A DNA stretch of 64,000 nt from Arsenicibacter rosenii (GCF_001870735.1 NZ_MORL01000006.1:248001-312000), one strand, 5' to 3'. Counted from the stretch's first letter, positions 53,075-63,200 are shown. Notes: a model not told the origin generated them from the letters alone. A program made the numbers and translations.

Positions 53075-56000
53075 ATGTCCATTCTCACTAAAAGAATACG
53101 CTTATTACTCTGTTGCCTGCTGGTTGGACATTCGGTATGGGCCCAGCCGGTACCGAAACCGGATGCGTCCAGACCATGGGTGTTCTGGTACTGGATGCAG
53201 GCGGGAGTTTCTAAAGAAGGCATCACGGCCGATCTGGAGGCCATGCAACAGGCCGGTATCGGGGGCGCTTACCTGATGCCGATCAAAGGGGCGACGAACC
53301 CGCCAACCTTTTCGCCGGCCACGGAGCAACTCAGCCCGCGCTGGTGGGAGATGGTCCGCCACAGCATGCGCGAGGCTAAACGGCTGGGGCTGCACATGGG
53401 CATGCACGTGAGTGATGGCTTTGCGTTGGCCGGCGGGCCCTGGATCACCCCCGAATTGTCGATGCAGAAGGTTGTGTATAGCACCACAACGGTACAGGGG
53501 GGACAGGGTGTAACGCTCAGACTGCCACAGCCAACAACCATTGAAGGCTATTACCGCGATATTGCCGTTTATGCGTATCCTAACCGGCAGGATAAAACGC
53601 CCGCGCCGGTAGTGACCTCAAACAAGGCGGGCGTGTCGCCGCAGTTTCTGGTCAATCCTGCCAATAAGGAAGCGTTCCGGAGCGACACGACCTGCTGGAT
53701 TCAGTTTGCCTATGACCGTCCGTTTACCTGCCGGTCGGTGCTGATCCGGACGGGCGGCAACAACTACCAGGCCCACCGCCTGAAGATCGAGGTGAGCGAT
53801 GATGGCAAAACATTCCGGTCTGTAGGTCGCCTGACGCCGCCACGGCATGGCTGGCAGGATACGGATGCCGACCTGACCCACGCCATAACTCCGGTCACCG
53901 CCCGGTTTTTCCGGTTCACCTACGACAAAGCCGGTTCGGAGCCGGGGGCTGAGGACCTGGATGCCGCCAAATGGAAGCCCGGCTTCAAGCTGATTGGCCT
54001 GATTCCGTCGGCAGAAGCGCGGATAGACCAGTTCGAAGGGAAATCGGCAGCCGTCTGGCGGGTGAGCGAGCGCAGTACGAGCCGTCAGATTCCGGTGGCA
54101 GATTGCGTACCGCCCGGGCGACTGCTGAACCTGACGAAGTACATGGATGCCACCGGACAACTGACCTGGCAGGCACCGGCAGGGGCATGGACAATCCTGC
54201 GCATGGGCCACACCTCGACCGGCCATACGAATGCGACCGGCGGGGCCGCGAAGGGGCTGGAGTGTGATAAATTCAATCCGGACGCCATCCGGTTGCAGTT
54301 TGACCGCTGGTACGGTGAAGCCCTGCGGCAGCTCGGCCCCGACCGCGATGCACTGACGACCTTCCATGTCGATAGCTGGGAGTGCGGGAGTCAGAACTGG
54401 TCGGCAGGCTTTGCGGAAGCCTTCCGGAAGCGGTGGGGCTATGACCTCCTGCCGTGGTTGCCGGTGATGGCGGGCGTTCCCGTTGGCAGTGCCGAAGCGT
54501 CGGAGCAGGTGCTGTACGATGTCCGGTGCACGGTGGCGGAGCTGACTGTGGATGTATTTTACAAAACCCTCGCGGGGCTGGCGAAGGCGCAGGGCGTAGC
54601 ATTCACGGCCGAAAGCGTAGCCCCGACCATGGTCAGCGACGGGCTGTCGCACTACCGCATGGTGGATATTCCGATGGGCGAGTTCTGGCTCAACAGCCCG
54701 ACCCACGATAAACCGAATGACATGCTGGATGCCGTGTCGGCGGCCCACATTTACGGTAAAAATATCGTACAGGCCGAGGGATTTACCACCGTCCGGATGG
54801 ACTGGAGCGAGCACCCCGGTATGCTGAAAACGGTGCAGGATCGTAACTATGCCCTCGGGATCAATAAACTGGTGTATCATGTGTTTACCCATAACCCGTG
54901 GCTGGACCGGAAACCGGGCATGACCCTTGATGGTGTCGGCCTGTATTTTCAGCGCGATCAAACGTGGTGGAAACCGGGCAAGGCGTGGGTCGATTACGCG
55001 CAGCGGTGCCAGGCGCTTTTGCAGCGTGGCCGGCCGGTGGCGGATGTCGCCGTGTTTACGGGCGATGATGTGCCGTCCCGGTCTGTTTTGCCGGATCGGT
55101 TGGTTAGCACCCTGCCCGGTGTTTTCGGCCCTGATGTAGTAGCGGCCGAACAGCGCCGGCTGGCTAATGTGGGAGAACCCATGCGTCAGAAACCGGCCGG
55201 TGTGTCGCATTCGGCTAATATGGCTGATCCCGAAAACTGGGTTGATCCCCTGCGCGGCTATGCTTATGACTCGTTCGGGCCGGATGCCCTGCATACGCTG
55301 GCGTCGGTGACGGGCAATGCCGTGCAGTTTGCCAACGGGACCGCTTACCGGCTGCTGATTCTGCCGCGCAGGAATCCGTTGCAGATCAACAACCGGTATA
55401 TGACCCCCGAAACGGCAACGAAACTGCTGGCGCTGGTGGAGGCCGGGGCTACGATACTGGTCGGGGAAGCACCGGCGCTGGTGGCCGGTAAAAGTGCTCC
55501 GGAGGCAGTCCGGAAACTGGCGGACCGGCTCTGGAGCGGACCCTTCTCGACGATTCGCGACGGGGCGGCAGAAATCCGGGTGAAAACAGTCGGGCGAGGC
55601 CGTGTGGTGCAGACTCCGTTTATGCCCGAAACATTTGCCGGACTGGGTATTGCGCCGGATATACAGTTTAAGGATGACAAGGGGGCCTATGCCCGGCATC
55701 TCGCCTGGACACACCGCGTCGATGGCCCGACAGATATTTACTTTCTGGCGAATCAGGAGGAGCGGGCCCGTGACGTGCGGGTGTCGTTTCGGGTGACCGG
55801 CAAACAACCGGAGTTCTACGATGCCGTGACCGATACCTGGCAAATGGCCGGTGAGTGGAAAACCGTCAATGGGCGTACCGAGCTGACGCTCCGTCTGGAA
55901 CCAAATGCCTCTGTATTCGTAGTGTTTACCAAACCGGTTACTGCACAGTACCGGAACGGCCGGAATCGGACTGACTACAAACCGGTGATGACACTGACCG

Positions 56001-56464
56001 GCAGCTGGCAGGTCGCTTTTGACGCCACTTTGGGCGGTCCATCTATACCACAAACCTTTACGGCGCTGACGGACTGGAGCCAGCATCCGGACAGCAGCAT
56101 CCGGTACTACTCCGGTACCGCCACATACACCCAAGCGTTTGATTGGTCTGGTGAAGCCCAAAAACCTGTCTGGCTGGATTTAGGGCGGGTGGACAACCTC
56201 GCCGATGTGACGTTGAACGGGCAGCCGTGCGACGTTGTCTGGACGTTTCCGTACCGTGTTGAGGTCAGTAAGTACCTGAAACCCGGTAAAAATACCCTGA
56301 CCATTGCCGTCACCAATACCTGGGCTAACCGGCTGATTGGTGACAGTCACCTGCTTGCCCCGTTGCGGATCACGAACACCACGGCCCCATTCCGGCTAGG
56401 CGGCAAACCACTCCTGCCCGCCGGTTTATCAGGGCCCGTCCGGTTGCTGGTGGGGGAAGAGTAG
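53075..56464 (+). CDS. GH106-type alpha-L-rhamnosidase
   Basis: An 1129-residue secreted protein (signal peptide ending VWAQ near residue 24). The TIM barrel opens with PWVFWYWMQAGVSKEGITADLEAMQQAGIGGAYL, followed by LGLHMGMHVSDGFALAGGPW, a long beta insert with a discoidin-like domain (CRSVLIRTGGNNYQAHRLKIE), FHVDSWECGSQNW, TAESVAPTMVSDGL and QAEGFTTVRMDWSEHP, the sites that carry the catalytic Glu residues in this family. The C-terminus has a jelly roll (WLDLGRVDNLADVTLNGQPC). GH106 enzymes remove alpha-rhamnose, and one is part of the described RG-II set of gut Bacteroides. It ends 27 bases before a palindromic terminator. Confidence 0.85.
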   Translation: MSILTKRIRLLLCCLLVGHSVWAQPVPKPDASRPWVFWYWMQAGVSKEGITADLEAMQQAGIGGAYLMPIKGATNPPTFSPATEQLSPRWWEMVRHSMREAKRLGLHMGMHVSDGFALAGGPWITPELSMQKVVYSTTTVQGGQGVTLRLPQPTTIEGYYRDIAVYAYPNRQDKTPAPVVTSNKAGVSPQFLVNPANKEAFRSDTTCWIQFAYDRPFTCRSVLIRTGGNNYQAHRLKIEVSDDGKTFRSVGRLTPPRHGWQDTDADLTHAITPVTARFFRFTYDKAGSEPGAEDLDAAKWKPGFKLIGLIPSAEARIDQFEGKSAAVWRVSERSTSRQIPVADCVPPGRLLNLTKYMDATGQLTWQAPAGAWTILRMGHTSTGHTNATGGAAKGLECDKFNPDAIRLQFDRWYGEALRQLGPDRDALTTFHVDSWECGSQNWSAGFAEAFRKRWGYDLLPWLPVMAGVPVGSAEASEQVLYDVRCTVAELTVDVFYKTLAGLAKAQGVAFTAESVAPTMVSDGLSHYRMVDIPMGEFWLNSPTHDKPNDMLDAVSAAHIYGKNIVQAEGFTTVRMDWSEHPGMLKTVQDRNYALGINKLVYHVFTHNPWLDRKPGMTLDGVGLYFQRDQTWWKPGKAWVDYAQRCQALLQRGRPVADVAVFTGDDVPSRSVLPDRLVSTLPGVFGPDVVAAEQRRLANVGEPMRQKPAGVSHSANMADPENWVDPLRGYAYDSFGPDALHTLASVTGNAVQFANGTAYRLLILPRRNPLQINNRYMTPETATKLLALVEAGATILVGEAPALVAGKSAPEAVRKLADRLWSGPFSTIRDGAAEIRVKTVGRGRVVQTPFMPETFAGLGIAPDIQFKDDKGAYARHLAWTHRVDGPTDIYFLANQEERARDVRVSFRVTGKQPEFYDAVTDTWQMAGEWKTVNGRTELTLRLEPNASVFVVFTKPVTAQYRNGRNRTDYKPVMTLTGSWQVAFDATLGGPSIPQTFTALTDWSQHPDSSIRYYSGTATYTQAFDWSGEAQKPVWLDLGRVDNLADVTLNGQPCDVVWTFPYRVEVSKYLKPGKNTLTIAVTNTWANRLIGDSHLLAPLRITNTTAPFRLGGKPLLPAGLSGPVRLLVGEE

Positions 56465-56490
56465 GGCATAGGGTTCGGGGCATAGAAGCA

Positions 56491-56523
56491 TAGTGGTGGC
56501 ACGACTCACAGTCGTGCCACCAC
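56491..56523. terminator. Second AGTGGTGGCACGACT palindrome
   Basis: Arms at 56491-56505 and 56509-56523 with loop CAC, followed by GTTTTG. The arms are identical to those at 13036-13068; only the loop differs. It probably ends transcription of the GH106 gene. Confidence 0.75.
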
Positions 56524-56553
56524 TGTTTTGGGCCGCACCGGGTAACGGTTTTT

Positions 56554-57633
56554 TCGTCCCGTCAGGGACCCAACAGCGCAGCGTCGGTAGCAACCGTATG
56601 GGGGATATTCCGTTCGTGCCGTAGGTATGAAACCGGCTATGGTTTGTTACGCTCCTACGGAGCTGTTGATTTTGGTTGGTCGTTTGTGTTTTCTACCGAC
56701 ATCTACCGACGCTGCGCTGTTACGCTCCTACGGAGCTTGGTTGGTCGTTCGGGGTTTCTACCGACATCTACCGACGCTGCGCTGTTACGCTCCTACGGAG
56801 CTTGGTTGGTCGTTTGTGTTTTCTGCCGACATCTACCGACGCTGCGCTGTTACGCTCCTACGGAGCTTGGTTGGTCGTTCGGGGTTTCTACCGACATCTA
56901 CCGACGCTGCGCTGTTACGCTCCTACGGAGCTTGGTTGGTCGTTTGTGTTTTCTGCCGACATCTACCGACGCTGCGCTGTTACGCTCCTACGGAGCTTGG
57001 TTGGTCGTTCGGGGTTTCTACCGACATCTACCGACGCTGCGCTGTTACGCTCCTACGGAGCTTGGTTGGTCGTTTGTGTTTTCTGCCGACATCTACCGAC
57101 GCTGCGCTGTTACGCTCCTACGGAGCTTGGTTGGTCGTTCGGGGTTTCTACCGACATCTACCGACGCTGCGCTGTTGCGCTCCTACGGAGCTTGGTTGGT
57201 CGTTCGTGTTTTCTGCCGACATCTACCGACGCTGCGCTGTTACGCTCCTACGGAGCTTGGTTGGTCGTTCGGGGTTTCTACCGACATCTACCGACGCTGC
57301 GCTGTTGCGCTCCTACGGAGCTTGGTTGGTCGTTCGGGGTTTCTACCGACATCTACCGACGCTGCGCTGTTACGCTCCTACGGAGCTTAGTTTGGGCCTC
57401 TGCGTTTTTTGGTCCCGTCAGGGACCCAACAGCGCAGCGTCGGTAGCAACCGCATGGGGAATATTCCCGTTCGTGCCGTAGGTACGAGACCAGCTATAGT
57501 TTGTTGCGCTCCTACGGAGCTTGGTTTGGGCCTCTGCGTTTTTTCGTCCCGTTAGGGACCCAACAGCGCAGCGTCGGTAGCAACCGCATGGGGAATATTC
57601 CCGTTCGTGCCGTAGGTACGAAACCGGCTATAG
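56554..57633. repeat. 65-bp tandem array flanked by GTCCCGTCAGGGAC modules
   Basis: Eleven copies of GTTRCGCTCCTACGGAGCTT recur at exact 65-bp spacing from 56719 to about 57390. Two unit variants alternate (CGTTCGGGGTTTCTACCGAC and CGTTTGTGTTTTCTGCCGAC), giving a 130-bp higher-order repeat. The array is framed by three copies of an about 90-bp module starting CGTCCCGTCAGGGACCCAAC (56554, 57411, 57545), which contains the reverse complement of the unit word CCGACGCTGCGCTGTT. Since 65 is not a multiple of three and has no stops, all plus frames are open and yield spurious 250-284-residue ORFs. It lies between two converging genes. Confidence 0.95.
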
Positions 57634-57642
57634 GGTGTGTCC

Positions 57643-59715
57643 TTACCGCTTCATGATGCTGATGGCGCAGCCGCCGCCTTTGGCTAGCTTGAGGGTGAGT
57701 GTTGTCTGGTTGGTGACCGGCATTTTCTCCACTACATAAGCCGCCGGATTGGTCTTCCAGTCGGCGTTGTCAGCGTCGCGGTAAATCGTGGCGTCGTAGG
57801 CCTGACCCGGCTCCAGAAAGCTGAGCGCTACCGTGTGCGTCCGGCTGTTTTCGTCGGTGACGGCGCCGATAAACCAGTTGGGTTTGCCTTTGGCTTTCCG
57901 CGCAATCGTGACATAATCGCCCGGCTCGGCGGCCAGAATACGGGTATCGTCCCAGTCAACCGGTACATCACGGATAAACTGCAGCGCATCCAGGTGTGGT
58001 TCGTAGTTTTCGGGCAGATCGCCGGCCATTTGCAGCGGACTGTACATCGTTACATAATCGGCCAGCTGCTTGGCGAGGGTTGTCCGGATTTCCTGTTTAC
58101 GCGTCGGCTCAAACTGGTTAAGCTTGAACCGGAAAAAGCCCGGAGTGTAATCCATCGGCCCGCCCATCAGGCGCGTAAACGGCAGTATCGTTTCGTGCTC
58201 CGGCACCAGCCCGAGGGTAGGCGCGTTGTTGAACTCATTTCCACGGGCCGCTTCACTGGCCAGCCAGTTGGGGTAGGTCCGGTGCAGACCGGTTGGCCGC
58301 GCTGATTCGTGGCTGGAAACCATCAGTTTATACTCCGCCGTTTTGGCCGCTACCCACTGGTAATGATTCACCATCCATTGCCCGTCGTGGTGTTCGCCGC
58401 GCGGAATGATGCGGCCCACGTACCCCGTTTTGACTGTATTGATGCCTTTGTCAACCATGTACTGATAGGCCCGGTCCATGCGTCGTTCGTAGTTGGTGAC
58501 CGATCCCGACGTTTCGTGGTGCATAATCAGCCGAACCCCCTGCCGCTGCGCATAGGCCGTCAGTTCATCCATGTTGTAATCATCGTACGGTGAAACAAAG
58601 TCGAAGACGTTCTCTTTCCAGTTGCCGAACCAGTCTTCCCAGCCCTGGTTCCAGCCTTCGACCAGTACGCCGTCGAAGCCGTTTTTCGCGGCAAAATCAA
58701 TGTATTTTTTTACGTTCTGCGTGTTGGCAGCATGTTTGCCGCCGGCTTTTTCCCAGGTTCCCTTGCCGGTATGCATCTCCCACCAGACACCGATAAATTT
58801 CTGGGGCTTAATCCAGGAAACATCGCTGAACGCGGGTGGGGCATTCAGGTTCAGAATCAGTTTTGAGGCCAGCAGGTCGGCCGCCTTGTCGCTGATGACC
58901 AGGGTCCGCCACGGCGTTTGGGCGGGTGTCTGTAAATACGCCTTATTTCCGATTACATCCGGCACCAGCGTCGATTGCAAACGGAAGTTTGTCTTGTCGA
59001 CCTTGAGCTGCATCACCGGATAATTCAGCAGGGCCGCTTCGTGGAGGCTGATCCAGACACCCTGCGCCGTTTTCATCAGTAACGGCGTCTGGATAACATC
59101 CGGCCCCGCCAGCGATTGTAAGGCAATGTCTTTCTCTTTCCGTGCTGCCGCCAGCGCGTCAATCCGGCTGATCGGTGTGGTGTTATACAGGTATTCGTTC
59201 GTGTCGTAATCGCCCGGAATCCAGAAGGTTTTATGGTCGCCGGTAAGGGCGAACTGCGTCAGTTCGTCGGCCACCACAAAGTGGCTCAGGTTGGTTTGTT
59301 TCGGGAATTCATACCGGAAACCAAGTCCGTCGTTGAACAGGCGGAACCGTACCAGCATGTCCACCGGTGTGGCTGTCTGCGACCGGACCGTAACGGCCAG
59401 CTCGTGGTGATGGTCCCTGATCTGACTGACTTCGCCCCAGACGGGTTGCCAGGTCTCATCGTGGCGGGATGAATCGATGCTGACGATTGAAAACCGCGAC
59501 AGTGTCATAGCCGGCTTGCTGAATGTAAATCCGAGCGTTGACGGCTGAATGACGGGTTTGTTTTTGTACGTAAGCTGGTACGTGAGCTGACCTTGCGCAG
59601 TAGTGGCTACTGTGAGGCGGAAGGCACGGTCGGGCGACGAGATGGCGGTTGTGCGTTGCGCGTGGCTCTGCCTGCTGACGAGCAGCAGGCAGGCCATCCA
59701 TAAGATTCGTTTCAT
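57643..59715 (-). CDS. GH97 alpha-glycosidase
   Basis: A 690-residue secreted enzyme (signal peptide about 1-19). The GH97 layout is clear: N-terminal super-sandwich (ISSPDRAFRLTVATTAQGQL, GLGFRYEFP), TIM barrel with KFIGVWWEMHTGKGTW, GFDGVLVEGWNQGWEDW, MHHETSGSVTNYERRMD, SSHESARPTGLHRTYPNW, LGLVPEHETILPFTRLMGGPMDYTPG, and the C-terminal domain with DVPVDWDDTRILAAEPGDYV. Members are calcium-dependent alpha-glucosidases (inverting) or alpha-galactosidases (retaining); I did not decide which from the active-site acids. It runs opposite to the rest of the second unit and ends in the tandem-repeat region. Confidence 0.92.
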   Translation of the reverse strand: MKRILWMACLLLVSRQSHAQRTTAISSPDRAFRLTVATTAQGQLTYQLTYKNKPVIQPSTLGFTFSKPAMTLSRFSIVSIDSSRHDETWQPVWGEVSQIRDHHHELAVTVRSQTATPVDMLVRFRLFNDGLGFRYEFPKQTNLSHFVVADELTQFALTGDHKTFWIPGDYDTNEYLYNTTPISRIDALAAARKEKDIALQSLAGPDVIQTPLLMKTAQGVWISLHEAALLNYPVMQLKVDKTNFRLQSTLVPDVIGNKAYLQTPAQTPWRTLVISDKAADLLASKLILNLNAPPAFSDVSWIKPQKFIGVWWEMHTGKGTWEKAGGKHAANTQNVKKYIDFAAKNGFDGVLVEGWNQGWEDWFGNWKENVFDFVSPYDDYNMDELTAYAQRQGVRLIMHHETSGSVTNYERRMDRAYQYMVDKGINTVKTGYVGRIIPRGEHHDGQWMVNHYQWVAAKTAEYKLMVSSHESARPTGLHRTYPNWLASEAARGNEFNNAPTLGLVPEHETILPFTRLMGGPMDYTPGFFRFKLNQFEPTRKQEIRTTLAKQLADYVTMYSPLQMAGDLPENYEPHLDALQFIRDVPVDWDDTRILAAEPGDYVTIARKAKGKPNWFIGAVTDENSRTHTVALSFLEPGQAYDATIYRDADNADWKTNPAAYVVEKMPVTNQTTLTLKLAKGGGCAISIMKR

Positions 59716-59824
59716 CGATAAGATAGGTTAAGAGAACCGGCTGAAAGATAAGGTTTTTGCGGGGAATGGGGAATACGTCATAAACTCTTTCCTTTTTGAC
59801 TACCGGTTGCACATCCGCAGACGT

Positions 59825-59832
59825 TACCTTTG
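59825..59832 (+). promoter_or_regulatory. -7 box before the DUF6660 gene
   Basis: TACCTTTG matches TAnnTTTG only five bases before the ATG at 59837, so transcription would start at or just past the start codon. Either the mRNA is essentially leaderless or the match is fortuitous. TTTG at 59795-59798 is 26 bases upstream, too far for a normal -33 box. Confidence 0.4.
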
Positions 59833-59836
59833 CGCT

Positions 59837-60169
59837 ATGAAGCCGGTGTTCTGCCTCCTTATGGGTCTTTATCTGTTAACACTCTCGGTGCTGCCCTGCG
59901 CCGACGGGGCGTTGCATGTAAAGGTGAACACGGGCTTGCCCACACAGATTATGCCCGACGGGCATGATCATGACCAGCATCAGGCATCCGGCGATCTTTG
60001 CTCGCCACTGTGTACCTGTGCGTGCTGCGGAACCGTAATCAGCCCGTTGGTTCCGTTCGCCTTCTCATTTACACCACCCGTTTTACCCCTAAATAAAGTC
60101 CCCGAACTACGTGGGATATTCTTTTCCGAAGTTGCCTTATCCCTCTGGCAACCACCCAAAATCAGCTAA
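59837..60169 (+). CDS. DUF6660-type small exported Cys/His-rich protein
   Basis: A 110-residue protein with a signal peptide (MKPVFCLLMGLYLLTLSVLP). The middle is rich in His, Asp and Cys: MPDGHDHDQHQASGDLCSP and LCTCACCGTVISP. This matches the small proteins that precede CzcA/CusA efflux genes in Bacteroidota, usually labelled DUF6660, and suggests metal binding or sensing in the periplasm. The ATG at 59837 is preferred over a TTG 30 bases upstream. It lies 93 bases before the efflux pump gene and is likely co-regulated with it. Confidence 0.78.
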   Translation: MKPVFCLLMGLYLLTLSVLPCADGALHVKVNTGLPTQIMPDGHDHDQHQASGDLCSPLCTCACCGTVISPLVPFAFSFTPPVLPLNKVPELRGIFFSEVALSLWQPPKIS

Positions 60170-60262
60170 GACAGGATTAGTGTGCCCATACAAATCCGTA
60201 ATCTGACCGGTTACGGCCAAAACGGGCTTGTGTCTCAGTCTTTATCTTAGCCCATTCCTATC

Positions 60263-63200
60263 ATGCTGGATGCTATCATCCGCTATTCCATTCAGAATAA
60301 GCTCATCATCGGGGTTTTTACCCTGGCGCTGGTCATCTGGGGAAGTTATTCGCTTTCCCGGCTGCCGATTGACGCTCTGCCTGATATTACCAACAACCAG
60401 GTACAGGTAATCACCCAAAGTCCGGCCCTTTCGGCACTCGACGTCGAACGGCTGATTAGTTTTCCCGTTGAACAGGCCATGGCTACCTTGCCTGATCTGG
60501 TCGAAGTACGGTCGATCTCCCGGTTCGGGCTGTCGGTCGTAACCATCGTTTTTGACGATGACGTTGACGGTTATTTTGCTCGGCAGCAGGTTTTTGAACG
60601 CGTACAGCAGGTCCGTTCGCAGATTCCGGAACATGCCGGAGCCCCTGAGTTGTCGCCCGTGACGACCGGGCTCGGCGAAATTTACCAGTACGTCCTGCGG
60701 GCGAAACCCGGCTTTGAAAAGCAGTATTCGCCCATGGAACTCCGCACCATTCAGGACTGGATTGTGCGCCGGCAACTGCTGGGAACAAAGGGGGTAGCCG
60801 ATGTCAGCAGCTTTGGCGGCTTGCTGAAACAGTACGAAGTAGCCGTTGACCCACAGCGGCTTCGTTCGGCCGGCGTAACCATGGATGAACTGTTTACGGC
60901 CTTGTCAAAAAATAACCAGAATGCGGGCGGGGCTTATATCGACCGGCGGCCGAATGCGTATTTTATCCGGTCGGAAGGGTTAATTAACTCCCTGGACGAT
61001 ATTGGCAAAATTGTCGTGAAACGAACGCCCGGCGGTATGCCGGTGAAAGTCCGTGATGTTGCGCAGGTACAGCTGGGTAATGCCATCCGCTATGGAGCAA
61101 TGACGCGAAATGGCGACGGAGAGGTGGTCGGTGCCATTGTGATGATGCTCAAAGGCGAAAACTCGTCGGAGGTAATCGGCAACGTCAAGACCCGCATTGC
61201 CCAGATCCGTAAATCGCTGCCCGAAGGCGTTGAGATTCATGCGTTTCTCGACCGTACAAAACTGGTAAACCGGGCCATTGGTACCGTAGAGCGGAACCTC
61301 ATCGAAGGGGCTTTGATTGTGGTCTTTGTCCTGGTCCTGATGCTGGGCAACTGGCGGGCGGGGCTGATCGTGGCCTCCGTTATTCCGCTGGCGATGCTGT
61401 TTGCGGTTTCGCTGATGAATGTCTTTGGCGTATCCGGCAATCTCATGAGCCTGGGTGCCATCGACTTCGGCCTGATCGTCGATGGTGCCGTCATCATCGT
61501 CGAAGCCACGCTACATCATCTGAAAGACCGGGCCGTCGTACGGCGAAACAGCGAGAGACCGGACCGTCGTACGGAGAAAGAGCGCGTAGGGCAAGGGACA
61601 GTCCGGAATCACTCATTCACTCATTCGCTCAATCACTCATTGACCTCTTCTGAGATGGACGAAGACGTCTATCAGGCGGCGAGCCGGATACGGTCGTCGG
61701 CGGCCTTTGGTGAGATCATCATTCTGATTGTGTATCTGCCGTTGCTGGCGCTCGTGGGTATTGAGGGAAAAATGTTCCGGCCAATGGCGCAGACGGTGGT
61801 CTTTGCGATCTTCGGTGCTTTTGTGCTGTCGCTGACCTATGTGCCCATGGTCTCGTCGCTGGTGTTAAGCAAAAAGCTGTACCCGGCGGATAAAAAGACG
61901 ATTTCAGACCGGATCATGGCGTTTTTCCATCGACTCTATGATCCGGTTATCCGCTGGACACTGGCCCATAAACGGTGGGTTGCCTGCATGGCCATTACGT
62001 TGTTTACCGGCGCGCTGTTACTGTTTGCGCAGCTAGGAGGAGAGTTTATCCCGCAGTTAGATGAGGGCGATTTCGCCGTCGAAACGCGGGTGATGACGGG
62101 TTCGTCGCTGGCACAGTCGAGTGATGCGGCACTAAAAGCGGGCCGTATACTGACCGGAAATTTCCCCGAAGTAATTGAGACCATCGGAAAAACCGGCGCG
62201 GGCGAAATCCCGACCGATCCCATGCCGATTGAAGCCACCGATCTGATGGTGATACTGAAGGACCGCAGTGAGTGGACCTCGGCCGGTAGCCGCGAAGAGC
62301 TGATGGAAAAAATGGAAGCCAGCCTGAAACAGGTATCAGGCGTTAGTTTTGGTTTTCTGCAACCCATTCAGATGCGGTTCAGCGAGCTGATTTCGGGGGT
62401 AAAACAGGATGTTGCCGTGAAACTCTACGGCGAAGACCTCAACGTGCTGGCCGACTATGCCGCCCGCATCGGCCGGATTGCCGGTACGGTTGATGGGGCG
62501 GTTGATCTTTACGTTGAACAGGTATCCGGCCTGCCGCAGATTGTCGTGACCTTCGACCGGGAGGCACTGGCCCGTTTCGACCTGTCGATTGAAGACGCTA
62601 ACCGCTATTTACAGGCGGCCTTTGCGGGTGCGTCGGCGGGACAGGTGTATGAGGGCGAACGCCGGTTTGAGTTGGTCGTGCGGTTGCAGGAACAGAGCCG
62701 TCAGCGACTCGATGATGTGCAGAACCTGCTGATTACAACGGCTGATGGTCAGGCCATTCCGTTGAGTCAGATTGCGAAGGTATCGTTTCAGAACAGCGTC
62801 AATCAGGTGCAGCGCGACGATGCCAAACGCAGAATTACGGTAGCCTTTAATGTGCGGGGGCGTGATGTCGAAAGTGTCGTAAACGACCTGCAGGCGAAAA
62901 TGGCCGGTCAGCTGATGTTACCTGCCGGGTATTACGTTACCTACGGAGGGCAGTTTCAGAATTTACAGGAAGCCAAAGACCGGTTGAGCATAGCCGTGCC
63001 GGTAGCGCTCGGGCTGATCTTTCTGCTCTTGTTTCTGACGTTCCGGTCGGTGCGGCAAAGCCTGCTGATTTTTACGTCGATTCCGCTGGCAGCCATCGGT
63101 GGAATCGTGGCGTTATGGGTGCGCGGTATGCCGTTCAGTATCTCGGCGGGTGTGGGCTTTATTGCCCTGTTCGGGGTCGCTGTGCTGAATGGTATTGTGC

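Noticed and set aside
53618-56161. 847-residue minus-strand ORF opposite the GH106 gene
   Set aside because: It is a long antisense shadow caused by GC-rich codon use; the plus-strand gene has a signal peptide and family motifs and the shadow has none.
56719-57390. CRISPR array
   Set aside because: The 65-bp spacing is constant but the would-be spacers are themselves repeated variants, not unique sequences, and no cas genes are near.
56627-57481. Three overlapping plus-strand ORFs of 248-284 residues
   Set aside because: All are translations of the 65-bp tandem repeat in three frames; each protein is the same three peptides in rotation.
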